The translations under genes were made by a program, and so were the position numbers. Below are positions 31,331 to 41,876 of a stretch of DNA of 64,000 nucleotides, one piece after another; position 1 is the first letter of the stretch, and every line of letters starts with the position of its first letter. Source of the DNA: Schistocerca nitens. Lineage: Eukaryota > Arthropoda > Insecta > Orthoptera > Acrididae. The notes below the pieces were generated by a model. It was not told where the DNA came from and searched no databases. It saw nothing but the letters and a program-made list of their open reading frames with translations. The stretch lies in the NCBI RefSeq assembly GCF_023898315.1, contig NC_064622.1, positions 180,688,178 to 180,752,177 of the forward strand, read 5' to 3'.

Positions 31331-32466
31331 TAAAATGTAAATGCCTTGTGTTTCAGTGTTCAATGTGTAAACTTAAGCTGAATGGGCAGTGATACTTACA
31401 ATTCGATCACCTATTGTAAACTGACGCCCAACGTGATCTCCCACTTACCGATCAAATCTTAGCGTGCTTGTCGGTGTCTAGCTGCTGTTTTAAAGGCCAT
31501 AGTTCCAAAATAATTAATATTCAGTGATGTTAGGCCACATATTACTCTTCAAACATCTACGATGCTCGATGTTTTGACTCCACTGCTAGGGTATTCTTCA
31601 GTGTTATGTTGGTGTCACCAGTTGACTGAGCGCTGTCGAAAAGCAACCACACGGGAGCACTAGTGACATCCTGAAGAGTATCCCAGCGGAGGGGTCGAAA
31701 TGTCAAGCATTCTAGAAGTGTGAAGAGGAATATTACGCGACAGAACAACTCAGAAGATTTAACCGTCAACGGCGACAGTCGCAATATTTGCTTATGTACC
31801 AATGGTTACCTGGAAAATTTGCTCAGTTCTACGTCCTCTACTCCGCTCTGTAGCGTTAACAACTTTTCCTGCTTGCTGTATACACCCAGGACAAAAGAAA
31901 GCATTTAGGTATTCGGCCACCTATATTTTGCGCTACGTAGAATGTCACTGCAAACGACCATTATGGAACTAAGCACACAAATGACCGAGTTTCAGCATTC
32001 AGCATACGTAAATTACGATGACTTAGAACATAGGTGGTGGTCCTATTAATCTGTATGGACCATGTAATCTGCGTAACCAAACGTGTGGTACGCTTCACGG
32101 CAATTTGATGGGAATAGGCTATCTACCAACTACGTGAGGATCATGTATGTCAGAAGTACAGTGCACCGTGGTGCAGTAAAGTGGGGAGGACGCACATACG
32201 GCTCTATTACTACAACTTCCAACCCTGAAATGTTAATAGCTATGTAGAAAATAAAATTATTTAATTGTGTGATACTAACAATGACTCGTAGTCTCTCGTG
32301 TTTCACGGGCAGAGCTCTTAGCTTGAGCTGTCAATGTTGGCTTACAAATGACACCTTGTGTCAGATTGGCGTCAATATGCGATGAACCAAGACAGCCAAG
32401 AAAGAGGGGCATCGGTATCTTTCAGCCTCATGGCAAACTGGATGTTCCTGCGAGTGGAATTCAGAT
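31331..32466. other. Intergenic around a fold-back repeat
   Basis: No gene. It contains the inverted repeat annotated at 31569-31703. Confidence 0.45.
31569..31703. repeat. Fold-back repeat, Penelope-terminus-like
   Basis: The left arm 31569-31603 (tgttttgactccactgctag then ggtattcttcag) pairs imperfectly with the right arm 31666-31702 (cctgaagagtatcccagcgg then aggggtcgaaatg). The arms flank about 60 bases. Confidence 0.6.
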
Positions 32467-32478
32467 TGTTCAAGATTT

Positions 32479-32644
32479 CCAGAATGAGATTTTCACTCTG
32501 CAGCGGAGTGTGCGCTGATATGAAACTTCCTGGCAGATTAAAACTGTGTGCCCGACCGAGACTCGAACTCGGGACCTTTGCCTTTGCCTTTCAAGAGTTC
32601 GAGTCTCGGTCGGGCACACAGTTTTAATCTGCCAGGAAGTTTCA
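32479..32644. repeat. SINE family E, inverted (fold-back) dimer with TSD
   Basis: The left part runs from tail (ccagaatgagattttcactc) into a tRNA-like head in inverse orientation (gactcgaactcgggacc). It is followed immediately by a second copy of the head in the opposite direction (agttcgagtctcggtcgggc) and a truncated tail. The whole is flanked by a perfect 12-bp duplication tgttcaagattt at 32467-32478 and 32645-32656, so the hairpin was inserted as one event. Confidence 0.88.
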
Positions 32645-32715
32645 TGTTCAAGATTTGATAAAGTGTCCCCTCACCAGGGTTGCAGGGTTAAAACATGGAG
32701 AACCCAATGTTTTCT

Positions 32716-32915
32716 GGTAGCCGGTGTGGCCGAGCGGTTCTAGGTGCTACAGTCTGGAACCGCGCGACCGCTACGGTCGCAGGTTCGAATCCTGCCTAGG
32801 GCATGGGTGTGTATGATGTCCTTAGGTTAGTTAGGTTTAAGTAGTTCTAAGTTCTAGGGGACTGATGACCTCCGAAATTAAGTCCCCATAGTGCTCAGAA
32901 CCATTTGAACCAAAT
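32716..32915 (+). repeat. tRNA-derived SINE (family A) with TSD
   Basis: Full-length copy. The 16-bp duplication gaacccaatgttttct / gaacccaatgtcttct (one mismatch) is at 32700-32715 and 32916-32931. Confidence 0.95.
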
Positions 32916-32931
32916 GAACCCAATGTCTTCT

Positions 32932-34395
32932 CTTTCCGCAGGAAAATGGGACACCGAGGGATGACAATCCCATCAAATTTCTACTAAATTTTTTGTTTAA
33001 TCAAAAGATATATTGCGGGGAGCACCTGCTGAAACGAGGTTGTAACCTACCTGTAAAACGTTTTGTCATCAAGGATAAGTGGAAATTTGGTAAATAATGA
33101 CAATTTCAAAAGTGATCCTCAATTATGGACTGCACAGCCTCAAAATTTTAAGATTGTTGATAAAACTGCTGCATTCAGGATATAGTGAGGACACTTCCCA
33201 GCAAGAGGTCTCAAGAGCGAATCTAACTGTGTAGCTACGTAATATGTAGGACACCCATTATTACTTACTGTGAGCCACAAACTACATCCTTGTTATCGAT
33301 CTTTGGACGTCGATATTTTGTTAGCGTCCTGAGTTTCTAATCTGCTCACAATTGCTTTCGGACACATTCAGTACCTTGGACATTAAGCAAACCAATGAGT
33401 CAGTACGACCCTTATACATGTTATGGCATGCATAGAGTCCCAACTGACTGTACAACTTAGAGTTGTAGGCCTCTTGTAATATTAACACAGTGGTACTATC
33501 TTTATCGGTATGAAGAACAAGATATACTCAGTGAGAACATGAAGAATCACTTTTGATAATAAGTGCGCATTTCAAATGATTGTGTTTACAGTCAATAACA
33601 AAAAGAGAACTGCTACACATCCAGTTGTAACTCTTAATAGAATAAACACACTGTAATCCTAAAATGCTATGCAGATTATTTTCAGGAGCCCCTGTGTTAT
33701 GACATGTCACATCATTTATACAAGAAATGTGTCAGGAGTAAAAAATAAGCTTTCCAATAGGATAGGAAAGGGTCACTAACACATGTAAGCTAAACGGACA
33801 TAGCCTTAGCCACCACCTTAGTAGAGAGTCGCCCTGGAACGCTGTAGGTGGTCTATAATTGGTACTGCCGGTCACGTGACCCCTGACGTACGTAATTTTA
33901 CTGAAGTGGTGTGTATTTGGCAGAGTCTTGAATGGAATAAGTGTGATAAGTTATGTCGACGACGAGATTTAACATAAAGCCAGAAAGCAGCTACAGTGTT
34001 TAATCTTATCAATAATCATTCCGCGAATGAGGCTGCCTAATTTTTGATGCATCAGTCTGAACTGTCTAACGTGACTAGAAGAAGTGGTGTAATGATCACC
34101 ACACAAAATGGTGTAAGAAAAGTGGCAGTGACAATCGATCTTATCTCCACTATTTTCGGTGTGAATATTGCGAAGGGAACAACATGCTGTGGACATTTGG
34201 AGCCAGGTGCCTCCCAAATGCCATTGTTCACATTGGCAATTAAAAGGGGACTGCTCCTACACAACATCACCGAATTCATCCAAATTTGTGTTACATACAG
34301 TTCTTTGCCAGAAATAGAACTAACAAAAGTGAGAACTCTCGATGGCTAAGCGTTCACAAAAGAAAGAAAAGAAAATGTATTTTTGACACGAGTGA
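32932..34395. other. Intergenic; holds one copy of a two-copy repeat
   Basis: No gene recognised. Bases about 34120-34195 (gtgacaatcgatcttatctc, ttttcggtgtgaatattgcg) match the inverted block at about 36440-36515. Confidence 0.45.
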
Positions 34396-34409
34396 CATGA
34401 GTCATTCAT

Positions 34410-34663
34410 AGAATGAGATTTTCACTCTGCAGCTGAGTGTGCGCTGATATGCAACTTCCTGGCAGATTAAACTGTGTGCCGGACCGAGCCCCGAACTCGA
34501 GACCTTTGCCTTTCGCGGGCAAGTGCTCTGCCATCTAACCTTCCCAAGCACGACTCACAACCCGCCCTCATATCACCAATTCAGCCAGCACTTGTCCGGG
34601 AAAGGCAAAGGTCCCGAGTTCGAGTCTCGGTCCGACACACAGTTTTAATCTGCCATAATGTTT
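34410..34663. repeat. SINE family E, inverted (fold-back) dimer with TSD
   Basis: The tail and tRNA-like head in inverse orientation (agaatgagattttcactctg ... ccgaactcgagacctttgcc) are followed, after a spacer of about 90 bases, by a forward head (ggcaaaggtcccgagttcga, gtctcggtccgac) and a shortened tail. The 14-bp duplication catgagtcattcat / catgagtcatttat is at 34396-34409 and 34664-34677. Confidence 0.88.
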
Positions 34664-34689
34664 CATGAGTCATTTATGTTAGCATGCTT

Positions 34690-34800
34690 TTTCAGGTAGT
34701 AGTTGGTGCAGCGGAAAGAGTACAGAAAGATAATCTGAGGGCTGTGGGTTCGAGTACTTCTGGAGCAATCAGTTTGTGTTTCTTACGTAACTTATTGTAT
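34690..34800 (+). repeat. tRNA-like SINE remnant
   Basis: Reads gtagtagttggtgcagcgga ... gctgtgggttcgagtacttc, with a B-box-like ggttcgagta and a weak A box. There is no tRNA-quality cloverleaf by eye. No duplication was found. Confidence 0.5.
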
Positions 34801-34931
34801 AAATAAAACGAAATAATGCTCAATATGTCGTATTTATTAAAATTTTCGTAAAAAGAGATGAAAAGCAAAGGCATAGAAAAACGTGGTATTGTAAATAAAT
34901 TTCCAGGAAAGGATTGTAAGGCACTCACAAG

Positions 34932-35134
34932 ATGGCTCTGAGCACTATGGGACTCAACTGCTGTGGTCATAAGTCCCCTAGAACTTAGAACTACGTAAAC
35001 CTAACTAACCTAAGGACAGCACACAACACCCAGCCATCACGAGGCAGAGAAAATCCCTGACCCCGCCGGGAATCGAACCCGGGAACCCGGGCGTGGGAAG
35101 CAAGAACGCTACCGCACGACCACGAGATGCGGGC
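34932..35134 (-). repeat. SINE with Gly-like tRNA head and family A tail
   Basis: Minus-strand counterpart of the 16921-17118 type: family A tail, then the head ending gaccacgagatgcggg with ggaatcgaacccgggaaccc. An 11-bp duplication gcactcacaag is at 34921-34931 and 35135-35145. Confidence 0.94.
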
Positions 35135-35189
35135 GCACTCACAAGAGCTTCGTATATAAATGATAATGATGGAAGCTGAAGATATGAAT

Positions 35190-35465
35190 TAAAATTTGTG
35201 CAATGGCTGGAACTTCAATACAGATCTCGTTACCTACTAGGCAGATATGCTAGCCATTACACCACCACAGCGTTGTTACTGATATCGCTGCACAGGCTAA
35301 CCTGCTCCAATGTTCTCTCTAATAAAAACTTTAATTCACATCTTCAGCTGATTTTCGGCTTCTTAGGTGGTCGCTATTGCTGTGGTAGTGTAATGGCTTC
35401 CATACCTGCCTTGTAAGAAAGGAGACCTGGGTTCAAGATCTGGCCGTGGCACACATTTTAATATA
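35190..35465. repeat. SINE family F, inverted dimer
   Basis: The minus-strand head at 35191-35273 (gctgtggtggtgtaatggct on the complement) is mirrored by a plus-strand head at 35379-35462 (gctgtggtagtgtaatggct ... cctgggttcaagatctggcc). Both run into a gcacacattttaa-type tail pointing outward. The spacer of about 105 bases also carries cacatcttcagctgat. This is a third fold-back pair of tRNA-like units in this window. Confidence 0.7.
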
Positions 35466-35769
35466 TTTTTTTAGCTTCTATCTTTATCGTAGATAAAGAT
35501 GAGACTCATATGTCTTGAGGAAAATTTAATTATATCGGATCCTTAGGTTCATATATAAAATTAGTTTATTACTTTTATTATTTGATAGTTGACGATTTAC
35601 ACCTAGTTGGGTAACATTCATAGTAAAATCAGCGGAAATCGTAATTTCCTCGATATATTATGTGCACTGTAAATGCCGTATTTTTAAAATTACCCAGTTA
35701 TTTTAAAGTTCCTATACAAAACCAAACTTAATTTACATGCATAAAAGGTTCTCTCTCATTGCACAGTCT
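35466..35769. other. AT-rich spacer, nothing recognised
   Basis: No recognisable coding or repeat sequence. Confidence 0.4.
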
Positions 35770-36180
35770 GGCAGCAAAACACGCCAAATATTGGCAAGTA
35801 CCTCGTGTACTACAATGGAACGCTACGGATGTGATTTATTTTTTCCTCTCTCCATGTAGTAAAAGCAGATTTGCGTATTTTCAATCAAATTCTTTACATG
35901 ACCATAGAAACAGGCATCGCAGTGTTCCGTTAGCGGAATGCATTCCGCGGGAATTACTTGAGCGCTGCGCGATAGCGGGGCCTTCTTCATCTCGAAAAGT
36001 CTCGCCATTTAACTGTGGATTTGTTTGTGCTTCCCATGAGTTAATTAACAGAGTAAATTTATTCTCCTGCAAGTAAGGCTTCATCACATCAGTCACAACT
36101 GGTTCTTTCAGTCTGCTGCTAAGTTTCACACATTTTGATGGAATAATGACAACATCGATGTATATTTTCCCGTGCACACA
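35770..36180 (-). pseudogene. Transposase-like remnant (pogo/IS630-like DDE)
   Basis: The minus strand reads KEPVVTDVMKPYLQENKFTL, then LINSWEAQTNPQLNGETFRD and EEG. After a shift it reads QVIPAECIPLTEHCDACFYG and HVKNLIEN. This follows a pattern I recall from insect DDE transposases: LLDSWGGQTNP, then a D-rich stretch, then KVIPPKCTPLCQPCDVYFYR and QVKN. The second catalytic aspartate is changed (LLINSW). The family name is tentative. Confidence 0.55.
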
Positions 36181-36794
36181 TTCACCGTTTATTTAATCCT
36201 CAGTTCAAAAGAGTAAGTGCTCTCTTGTAGGCCCATGTAGACTGTTGGCGATAATTTTCCCGAAATGGTTACAGCATTGGTTCATGTTGTTCGTATCGTG
36301 CCGTTTCAAGAGAACTACTCTTGTCCGTCGATGGTCCAGGGTTCGGTGGTAAGTCTTTTGGTCCCGGCAAGATCCGAATAGTACGTTCCAATGGTAATAT
36401 TTTCTTATACGTGACGCTAAAAAGAGTCCTTCGATTGATATTCACAAATGCTGTTCCGTTCACAATGTTCACACCAAAAATAGTTCAGATGAGGTGGATT
36501 GTTACTGACAAGGTATGACACTCGTCTTCAGGATCTTTTTACTGCCACTGTTCTTAAGCCGGTTTTCATCGACTTAGCTGTTCGGTAGAAAAATTTAATT
36601 ACGATGCCTTTGTGGAAAGTTATTTGCAGTCCTTTCTTGGAAATTTAATTACGATCCCTTTGTGGAAAGTTATTTGCAGTCCTTTCTTGGAAATTTATTT
36701 CCAATTCCAAATTTTCCTTTATCTTTCCTTTCCATGTCGTTTATAAAAGTACTAATAAATATGTGCATGTTACAAAAATGTATGTACGTATGTA

Positions 36795-36797
<3 letters not shown>
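36181..36797. other. Intergenic; second copy of a two-copy repeat and a short duplication
   Basis: Bases about 36440-36515 are an inverted match to 34120-34195. The string ttatttgcagtcctttcttg occurs at about 36620 and 36670 within a 51-bp tandem duplication. No gene. Confidence 0.55.
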
Positions 36798-36827
<30 letters not shown>

Positions 36828-36832
36828 ATTTA

Positions 36833-36862
<30 letters not shown>
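36798..36862. repeat. Compound microsatellite (TC)n-(TG)n
   Basis: A run of TC is followed by tatttatc and then TG, about 65 bases. Adjacent short open frames rich in S, L, V and C are artefacts. Confidence 0.95.
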
Positions 36863-36863
<1 letters not shown>

Positions 36864-36947
36864 TCCACACTACCTACTAAACTACTGGACCGATTTCCAC
36901 CAAACGTGGTACATATATGCCCTGTCACGCGACCTTTGCTGTTGGAA

Positions 36948-37186
36948 AAAATGGAAATGTCGTGTGACGAGGGCCTCCCGTCGGGTAGACCGTTCGCCTG
37001 GTGCAAGTCTTTCGATTTGACGCCACTTCGACGACTTGCGCGTCGATGGGGGTGAAATGATGATGATTAGGACAACACAACACCCAGTCCCTGAGCGGAG
37101 AAAATCTCCGACCCAGCCGGGAATCGAACCCGGGCCCTTTGGATTGACAGTCTGTCGCGCTGACCACTCAGTTACCGGGGGCGGAC
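36948..37186 (-). repeat. SINE family D (Asp-like head) with TSD
   Basis: On the minus strand: tccgcccccggtaactgagt, ggtcagcgcgacagactgtc and cccgggttcgattcccggct, then a distinct tail (ttgtcctaatcatcatcatt ... acttgcaccaggcgaacg). The anticodon-loop-like ctgtcaa suggests a tRNA-Asp ancestor. A 12-bp duplication ttgctgttggaa is at 36936-36947 and 37187-37198. It inserted into an older dispersed repeat (ggaccgatttccaccaaacg). Confidence 0.92.
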
Positions 37187-37499
37187 TTGCTGTTGGAATA
37201 AGAACCACCATACACAAAATGGGTGTGGTGGGGGTGAAAACAATCCTAGCCCATGATGCAGGAATTCCAAAATTTTATTCATCCAGTATTGGAGAATGAG
37301 AGCACTTAACGAACTTTACACATAATTTCAAACGTTCAAGAGGTTTTTCGTCACTGACAACCCCTACAAAATGATAAAAGAAAAAATGTTTATCACTCAA
37401 TTTTTCGTGGATCAAAATCTATAGCCATCAGCCGGTACAAGGTGAGATTACTGTAGAATGGAAGGTCCGGAATAATTGTGAACTGCGTGAAATGTTCAA

Positions 37500-37765
37500 T
37501 AGGTTGAGCATTGCAGGCCTTATGAGAAGCAAGTCGCTCTATGGACAGATCATGTCGCTCGGATTAATATTAAACACCGATGGCCTTTGAAATGTACAGA
37601 TTTTCCTCTATACAGAGGTAGACCGTTACGAAGACCAAAGAAAAGGTACAGATATGCAATCTATGATTACTTGCTACAAATCGGGGTAGAGAGCGAATGG
37701 TGACAAAGGCCACAAAATAGAATCTGGCGGTAATGGGGACTTGTAGCTGCTGGAGGTTGACAGTT
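37500..37765 (+). pseudogene. LINE C-terminal fragment (RTE-like)
   Basis: Reads LWTDHVARIN, then RWPLKC, then RGRPLRRPKKRYRYAIYDYL, a stop after ESEW, QRPQNRIWR and WGLVAAG. This matches the GHVxRM ... GRPxxRxxxR ... A.DR..WR.LV tail of RTE-type LINE proteins (compare 41640-41849). It has frame breaks and nothing upstream is recognisable. The stretch 37199-37499 before it holds nothing I can identify. Confidence 0.65.
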
Positions 37766-37859
37766 ATTATTGAACTACATTAAAAAAAACGCAAATGAAT
37801 TACAAACTAGAGCGGGCACACACTTTATTCAACATGTAAACGTTCCTACAGATATTCGG

Positions 37860-38590
37860 ATTTACGTTATGACATGTTGGATATTACAGCCATAATTAGT
37901 AATGATGTGATGCAGACGAATAGCGAAATTCTGCGTGACCCGCTGAAGAGTCGGAACATCGATACTGTTGATGACCTCCTGGATGGCTGTTTCAGCTCAG
38001 CAATGGTTTTGGGATTATCGCTGTACAGCTTGTCTTTCATATAGCCCCACAAAAGGGAGTTGCTTGTGTTCAGATCCTGAGAATATGGAGGCCAATCGAG
38101 GCTCACGCCAGTGGCCTCTGGGTATGCCAGAGCCAGAGGGCTGTCTCCAAAGTGCTCCTCCAGGACATCAAACACTCTCCTGGTTTTATGGGGTCGAAGT
38201 CCGTCTTGATGCACGAACCACATCTTGTCGAAATCTATGTCACTTTGGATAATGAGGATGAAATAATGTTCTAAAACCTCCACGTACTGTTCGGTAGTCA
38301 CTGTGCCATCAACGAATATCGCACCGATTATTCCGTGACTGAATACTGCACACGACACAGTCACTTGTTGAGGGTAAAGGGACTCCTCGATAACGAAATG
38401 TGGATTCTCGGCCCCCAGATATACCAATTCTGTTTATTGACGAACCCATCCAAATGAAAGTGTGGTTCGTCGCTAAACCAAACAATACTAATTCCAATCA
38501 TGCCCCGCAGCCAACAGTGCAGTTTAAATGTCCTAACGCAAACCGTTCAGAAGGTAGGACTATTTTATATCGTGTAGTTCAATAACTGTC
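37860..38590 (-). pseudogene. mariner-type transposase pseudogene
   Basis: Minus strand: FSDEPHFHLDGFVNKQN with the first catalytic aspartate near 38450-38470, then WGAENPHFVIEESLYPQQVT and VSCAVFSHGIIGAIFVDGTV, then MWFVHQDGLRPHKTRRVFDV (second aspartate). Next is LDWPPYSQDLNTSNSLLWGY, where the expected PCD of TPCDFFLWGY reads TSN, so the third aspartate is lost. A frameshift near 37990 precedes the C-terminal HHIITNYGCNIQHV-like end. Terminal repeats were not found. Confidence 0.8.
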
Positions 38591-38599
38591 ACCCTGTAA

Positions 38600-39292
38600 G
38601 TGTGCTCATTAACAACTTGCCTATATTATTACGTTTCGGTGGGGTAATGTAACAGAGATTAAGATTATATCAAAGATCCTCAACCACTCCATTTTCGACG
38701 ATCTTCCTAAACATTTTTAAATACAATTTTTCTGGTTACAATTCACTTAGTGTCACCATTTTAATCTTACACAAAAGTACATTGTTAGGTAATTATTTTG
38801 TATCCTACTTAAATAAGACGTACTACTAAGACGTGTATACAGATTCCTCTCCGAGACCAATTACAAATGATTCACTACAGACAACGCTACAACATAGTAG
38901 TTGGAAGAACATCCCATGGCAACGCTATAACGTATCTTCCTCTGGACCACTGACCTCATCCAACTCCAACTATAAGTCTCTCTTGATCAATAAAAAATAT
39001 GCAAAGCAATAGATGTATAGTGGTGATATTCAGTATGAAAGTCAACAACAAGAAACATTTTACACAGCCACTGAAGGCTTTATGCTTACCTCACTTTCCA
39101 GTTCCAATTTTATCCCTTTGTTTATTATTCTTATATCATCTCATCTCATTATTGTCTCTAGCTTGCCCGTTACAACACATCTATCAGATTTCTTATTAGA
39201 GAACGTCACGAAACAGTTACGTAAGGCTAAAACGTAGAGGCGCTGTCGAAGATACTGCGAACTTACTCCACTGTCAGTATAAAGAGTATGCT
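38600..39292. other. Intergenic, no gene seen
   Basis: AT-rich with no recognisable coding or repeat sequence. Confidence 0.45.
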
Positions 39293-39300
39293 ATGTTGCT

Positions 39301-41868
39301 ACAGTAGTACAAGTTTATATGCCAACTAGCTCTGCAGATGATGAAGAAATTGATGAAATGTATGACGAGATAAAAGAAATTATTCAGGTAGTGAAGGGAG
39401 ACGAAAATTTAATAGTCATGGGTGACTGGAATTCGTCAGTAGGAAAAGGGAGAGAAGGAAACATAGTAGGTGAATATGGATTGGGGGGAAGAAATGAAAG
39501 AGGAAGCCGCCTTGTAGAACTTTGCACAGAGCATAACTTAATCATAGCTAACACTTCGTTCAAGAATCATAAAAGAAGGTTGTATACCTGGAAGAATCCT
39601 GGAGATACTAAAAGGTATCAGATAGATTATATAATGGTAAGACAGAGATTTAGGAACCAGGTTTTAAATTGTAAGACATTTCCAGGGGCAGATGTGGATT
39701 CTGACCACAATATATTGGTTATGAACTGCAGATTGAAACTGAAGAAACTGCAAAAAGGTGGGAATTTAATGAGATGGGACCTGGATAAACTGAAAGAACC
39801 AGAGGTTGTACTGAGTTTCAGGGAGAGCATAAGGGAACAATTGACAGGAATGGGGGAAAGAAATACAGTAGAAGAAGAATGGGTAGCTCTGAGGGATGAA
39901 GTAGTGAAGGCAGCAGAGGATCAAGTACGTAAAATGACGAGGGCTAATAGAAATCCTTGGGTAACAGAAGAAATATTGAATTTAATTTATAAAAGGAGAA
40001 AACATAAAAATGGAGTAAATGAAGCAGGCAAAAAGGAATACAAACGTCTCAAAAATGAGATCGACAGGAAGTGCAAAATGGCTAAGCAGGGATGGCTAGA
40101 GGACAAATGTAAGGATGTAGAGGCTAGTCTCACTAGGGGTAAGACAGATACTGCCTACAGGAAAATTAAAGAGACCTTTGGAGAGAAGAGAACCACTTGT
40201 ATGAATATCAAGAGCTCAGATGGCAACCCAGTTCTAAGCAAAGAAGGGAAGGCAGAAAGGTGGACGGAGTATATAGAGGGTTTATACAAGGGCGATGTAC
40301 TTGAGGACAATATTATGGAAATGGAAGAGGATGTAGATGAAGATGAAATGGGAGATAAGATACTACGTGAAGAGTTTGACAGAGCACTGAAAGACCTGAG
40401 TCGAAACAAGGACCCGGGAGTAGACAACATTCCATTAGAGCTCCTGATGGCCTTGGGAGAGCCAGTCATGACAAAACTCTACCATCTGGTGATCAAGATG
40501 TATGAGACAGGCGAAATACCCTCAGACTTCAAGAAGAATATAATAATTCCAATCCCAAAGAAAGCAGGTGTTGACAGATGTGAAAATTACCGAACTATCA
40601 GTTTAATAAGTCACAGCTGCAAAATACGCGAATTCTTTACAGACGAATGGAAAAACTGGTAGAAGCGGACCTCGGGGAAGATCAGTTTGGATTCCGTAGA
40701 AATGTTGGAACACGTGAGGCAATACTAACCTTACGACTTATCTTAGAAGAAAGATTAAGAAAAGACAAACCTACGTTTCTAGCATTTGTAGACTTAGAGA
40801 AAGCTTTTGACAACGTTAACTGGAATACTCTCTTTCAAGTTCTGAAGGTGGCAGGGGTAAAATACAGGGAGCGAAAGGCTATTTACAATTTGTACAGAAA
40901 CCAGATGGCAGTTATAAGAGACGAGGGGCATGAAAGGGAAGCAGTGGTTGGGAAAGGAGTGAGACAGGGTTGTAGCCTCTCCCCGATGTTATTCAATCTG
41001 TATATTGAGCAAGCAGTAAAGGAAACAAAAGAAAAATTCGGAGTAGGTATTAAAATTCATGGAGAGGAAGTAAAAACTTTGAGGTTCGCCGATAACATTG
41101 TAATTCTGTCAGAGACAGCAAAGGACTTGGAAGAGCAGTTGAACGGAATGGACAGTGTCTTGAAAGGAGGATATAAGATGAACATCAACAAAAGCAAAAC
41201 GAGGGTAATGGAATGTAGTCAAATTAAATCGGGTGATGCTGAGGCGATTAGATTAGGAAATGAGACACTTAAAGTAGTAAAGGAGTTTTGCTATTTAGGG
41301 AGCAAAATAACTGATGATGGTCGAAGTAGAGAGGATATAAAATGTAGACTGGCAATGGGAAGGAAATCGTTTCTGAAGAAGAGAAATTTGTTAACATCCA
41401 GTATAGATTTAAGTGTCAGGAAATCGTTTCTGAAAGTATTTGAATGGAGTGTAGCCATGTATGGAAGTGAAACATGGACAATAACCAGTTTGGACAAGAA
41501 GAGAATAGAAGCTTTTGAAATGTGGTGCTACAGAAGAATGCTGAACATAAGGTGGGTAGATCACGTAACTTATGAGGAGGTATTGAATAGGATTGGGGAG
41601 AAGAGAAGTTTGTGGCACAACTTGACTAGAAGAAGGTATCGGTTGGTAGGACATGTTTTGAGGCATCAAGGGATCACAAATTTAGCATTGGAGGGCAGCG
41701 TGGAGGGTAAAAATCGTAGAGGGAGACCAAGAGATGAATACACTTAGCAGATTCAGAAGGATGTAGGTTGCAGTAGGTACTGGGAGATAAAGAAGCTTGC
41801 ACAGGATAGAGTAGCATGGAGAGCTGCATCAAACCAGTCTCAGGACTGAAGACCACAACAACAACAAC
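39301..41868 (+). mobile_element. RTE-type LINE, 5'-truncated, with TSD
   Basis: An 8-bp duplication atgttgct lies at 39293-39300 and 41869-41876. The element ends in a short (aca)n tail after the ORF stop (ggactgaagaccacaacaac). The 5' end begins inside the endonuclease domain, so about the first hundred residues are missing, as usual for target-primed insertion. Length is 2568 bases. Confidence 0.92.
39319..41849 (+). pseudogene. RTE endonuclease-reverse transcriptase, truncated and broken
   Basis: The N-terminal part keeps the second half of an APE endonuclease (VMGDWNSSVGKGREGN, YQIDYIMVRQRFRN, VDSDHNILV). It is followed by a long basic linker and the start of the reverse transcriptase (SRNKDPGVDNIPLELL, IIIPIPKKAGVDRCENYRTI). 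A frameshift near 40625-40650 separates it from the second part, with QFGFRRNVGTREAILTL, FVDLEKAFDNVNW, GVRQGCSLSPMLFNLY and RFADNIVILSE. The active-site pair FADD reads FADN, a single G-to-A change (gat aac). An in-frame TAG at 41745-41747 precedes the final GYS-like tail ending QSQD at 41849. Frameshift, stop and active-site loss make it inactive. Confidence 0.9.
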
Positions 41869-41876
41869 ATGTTGCT

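Noticed and set aside
35759-36076. Plus-strand open frame of 105 codons as a host gene
   Set aside because: The minus strand of the same bases has transposase-like motifs (CDACFYGHVKN); the plus frame has no recognisable feature.
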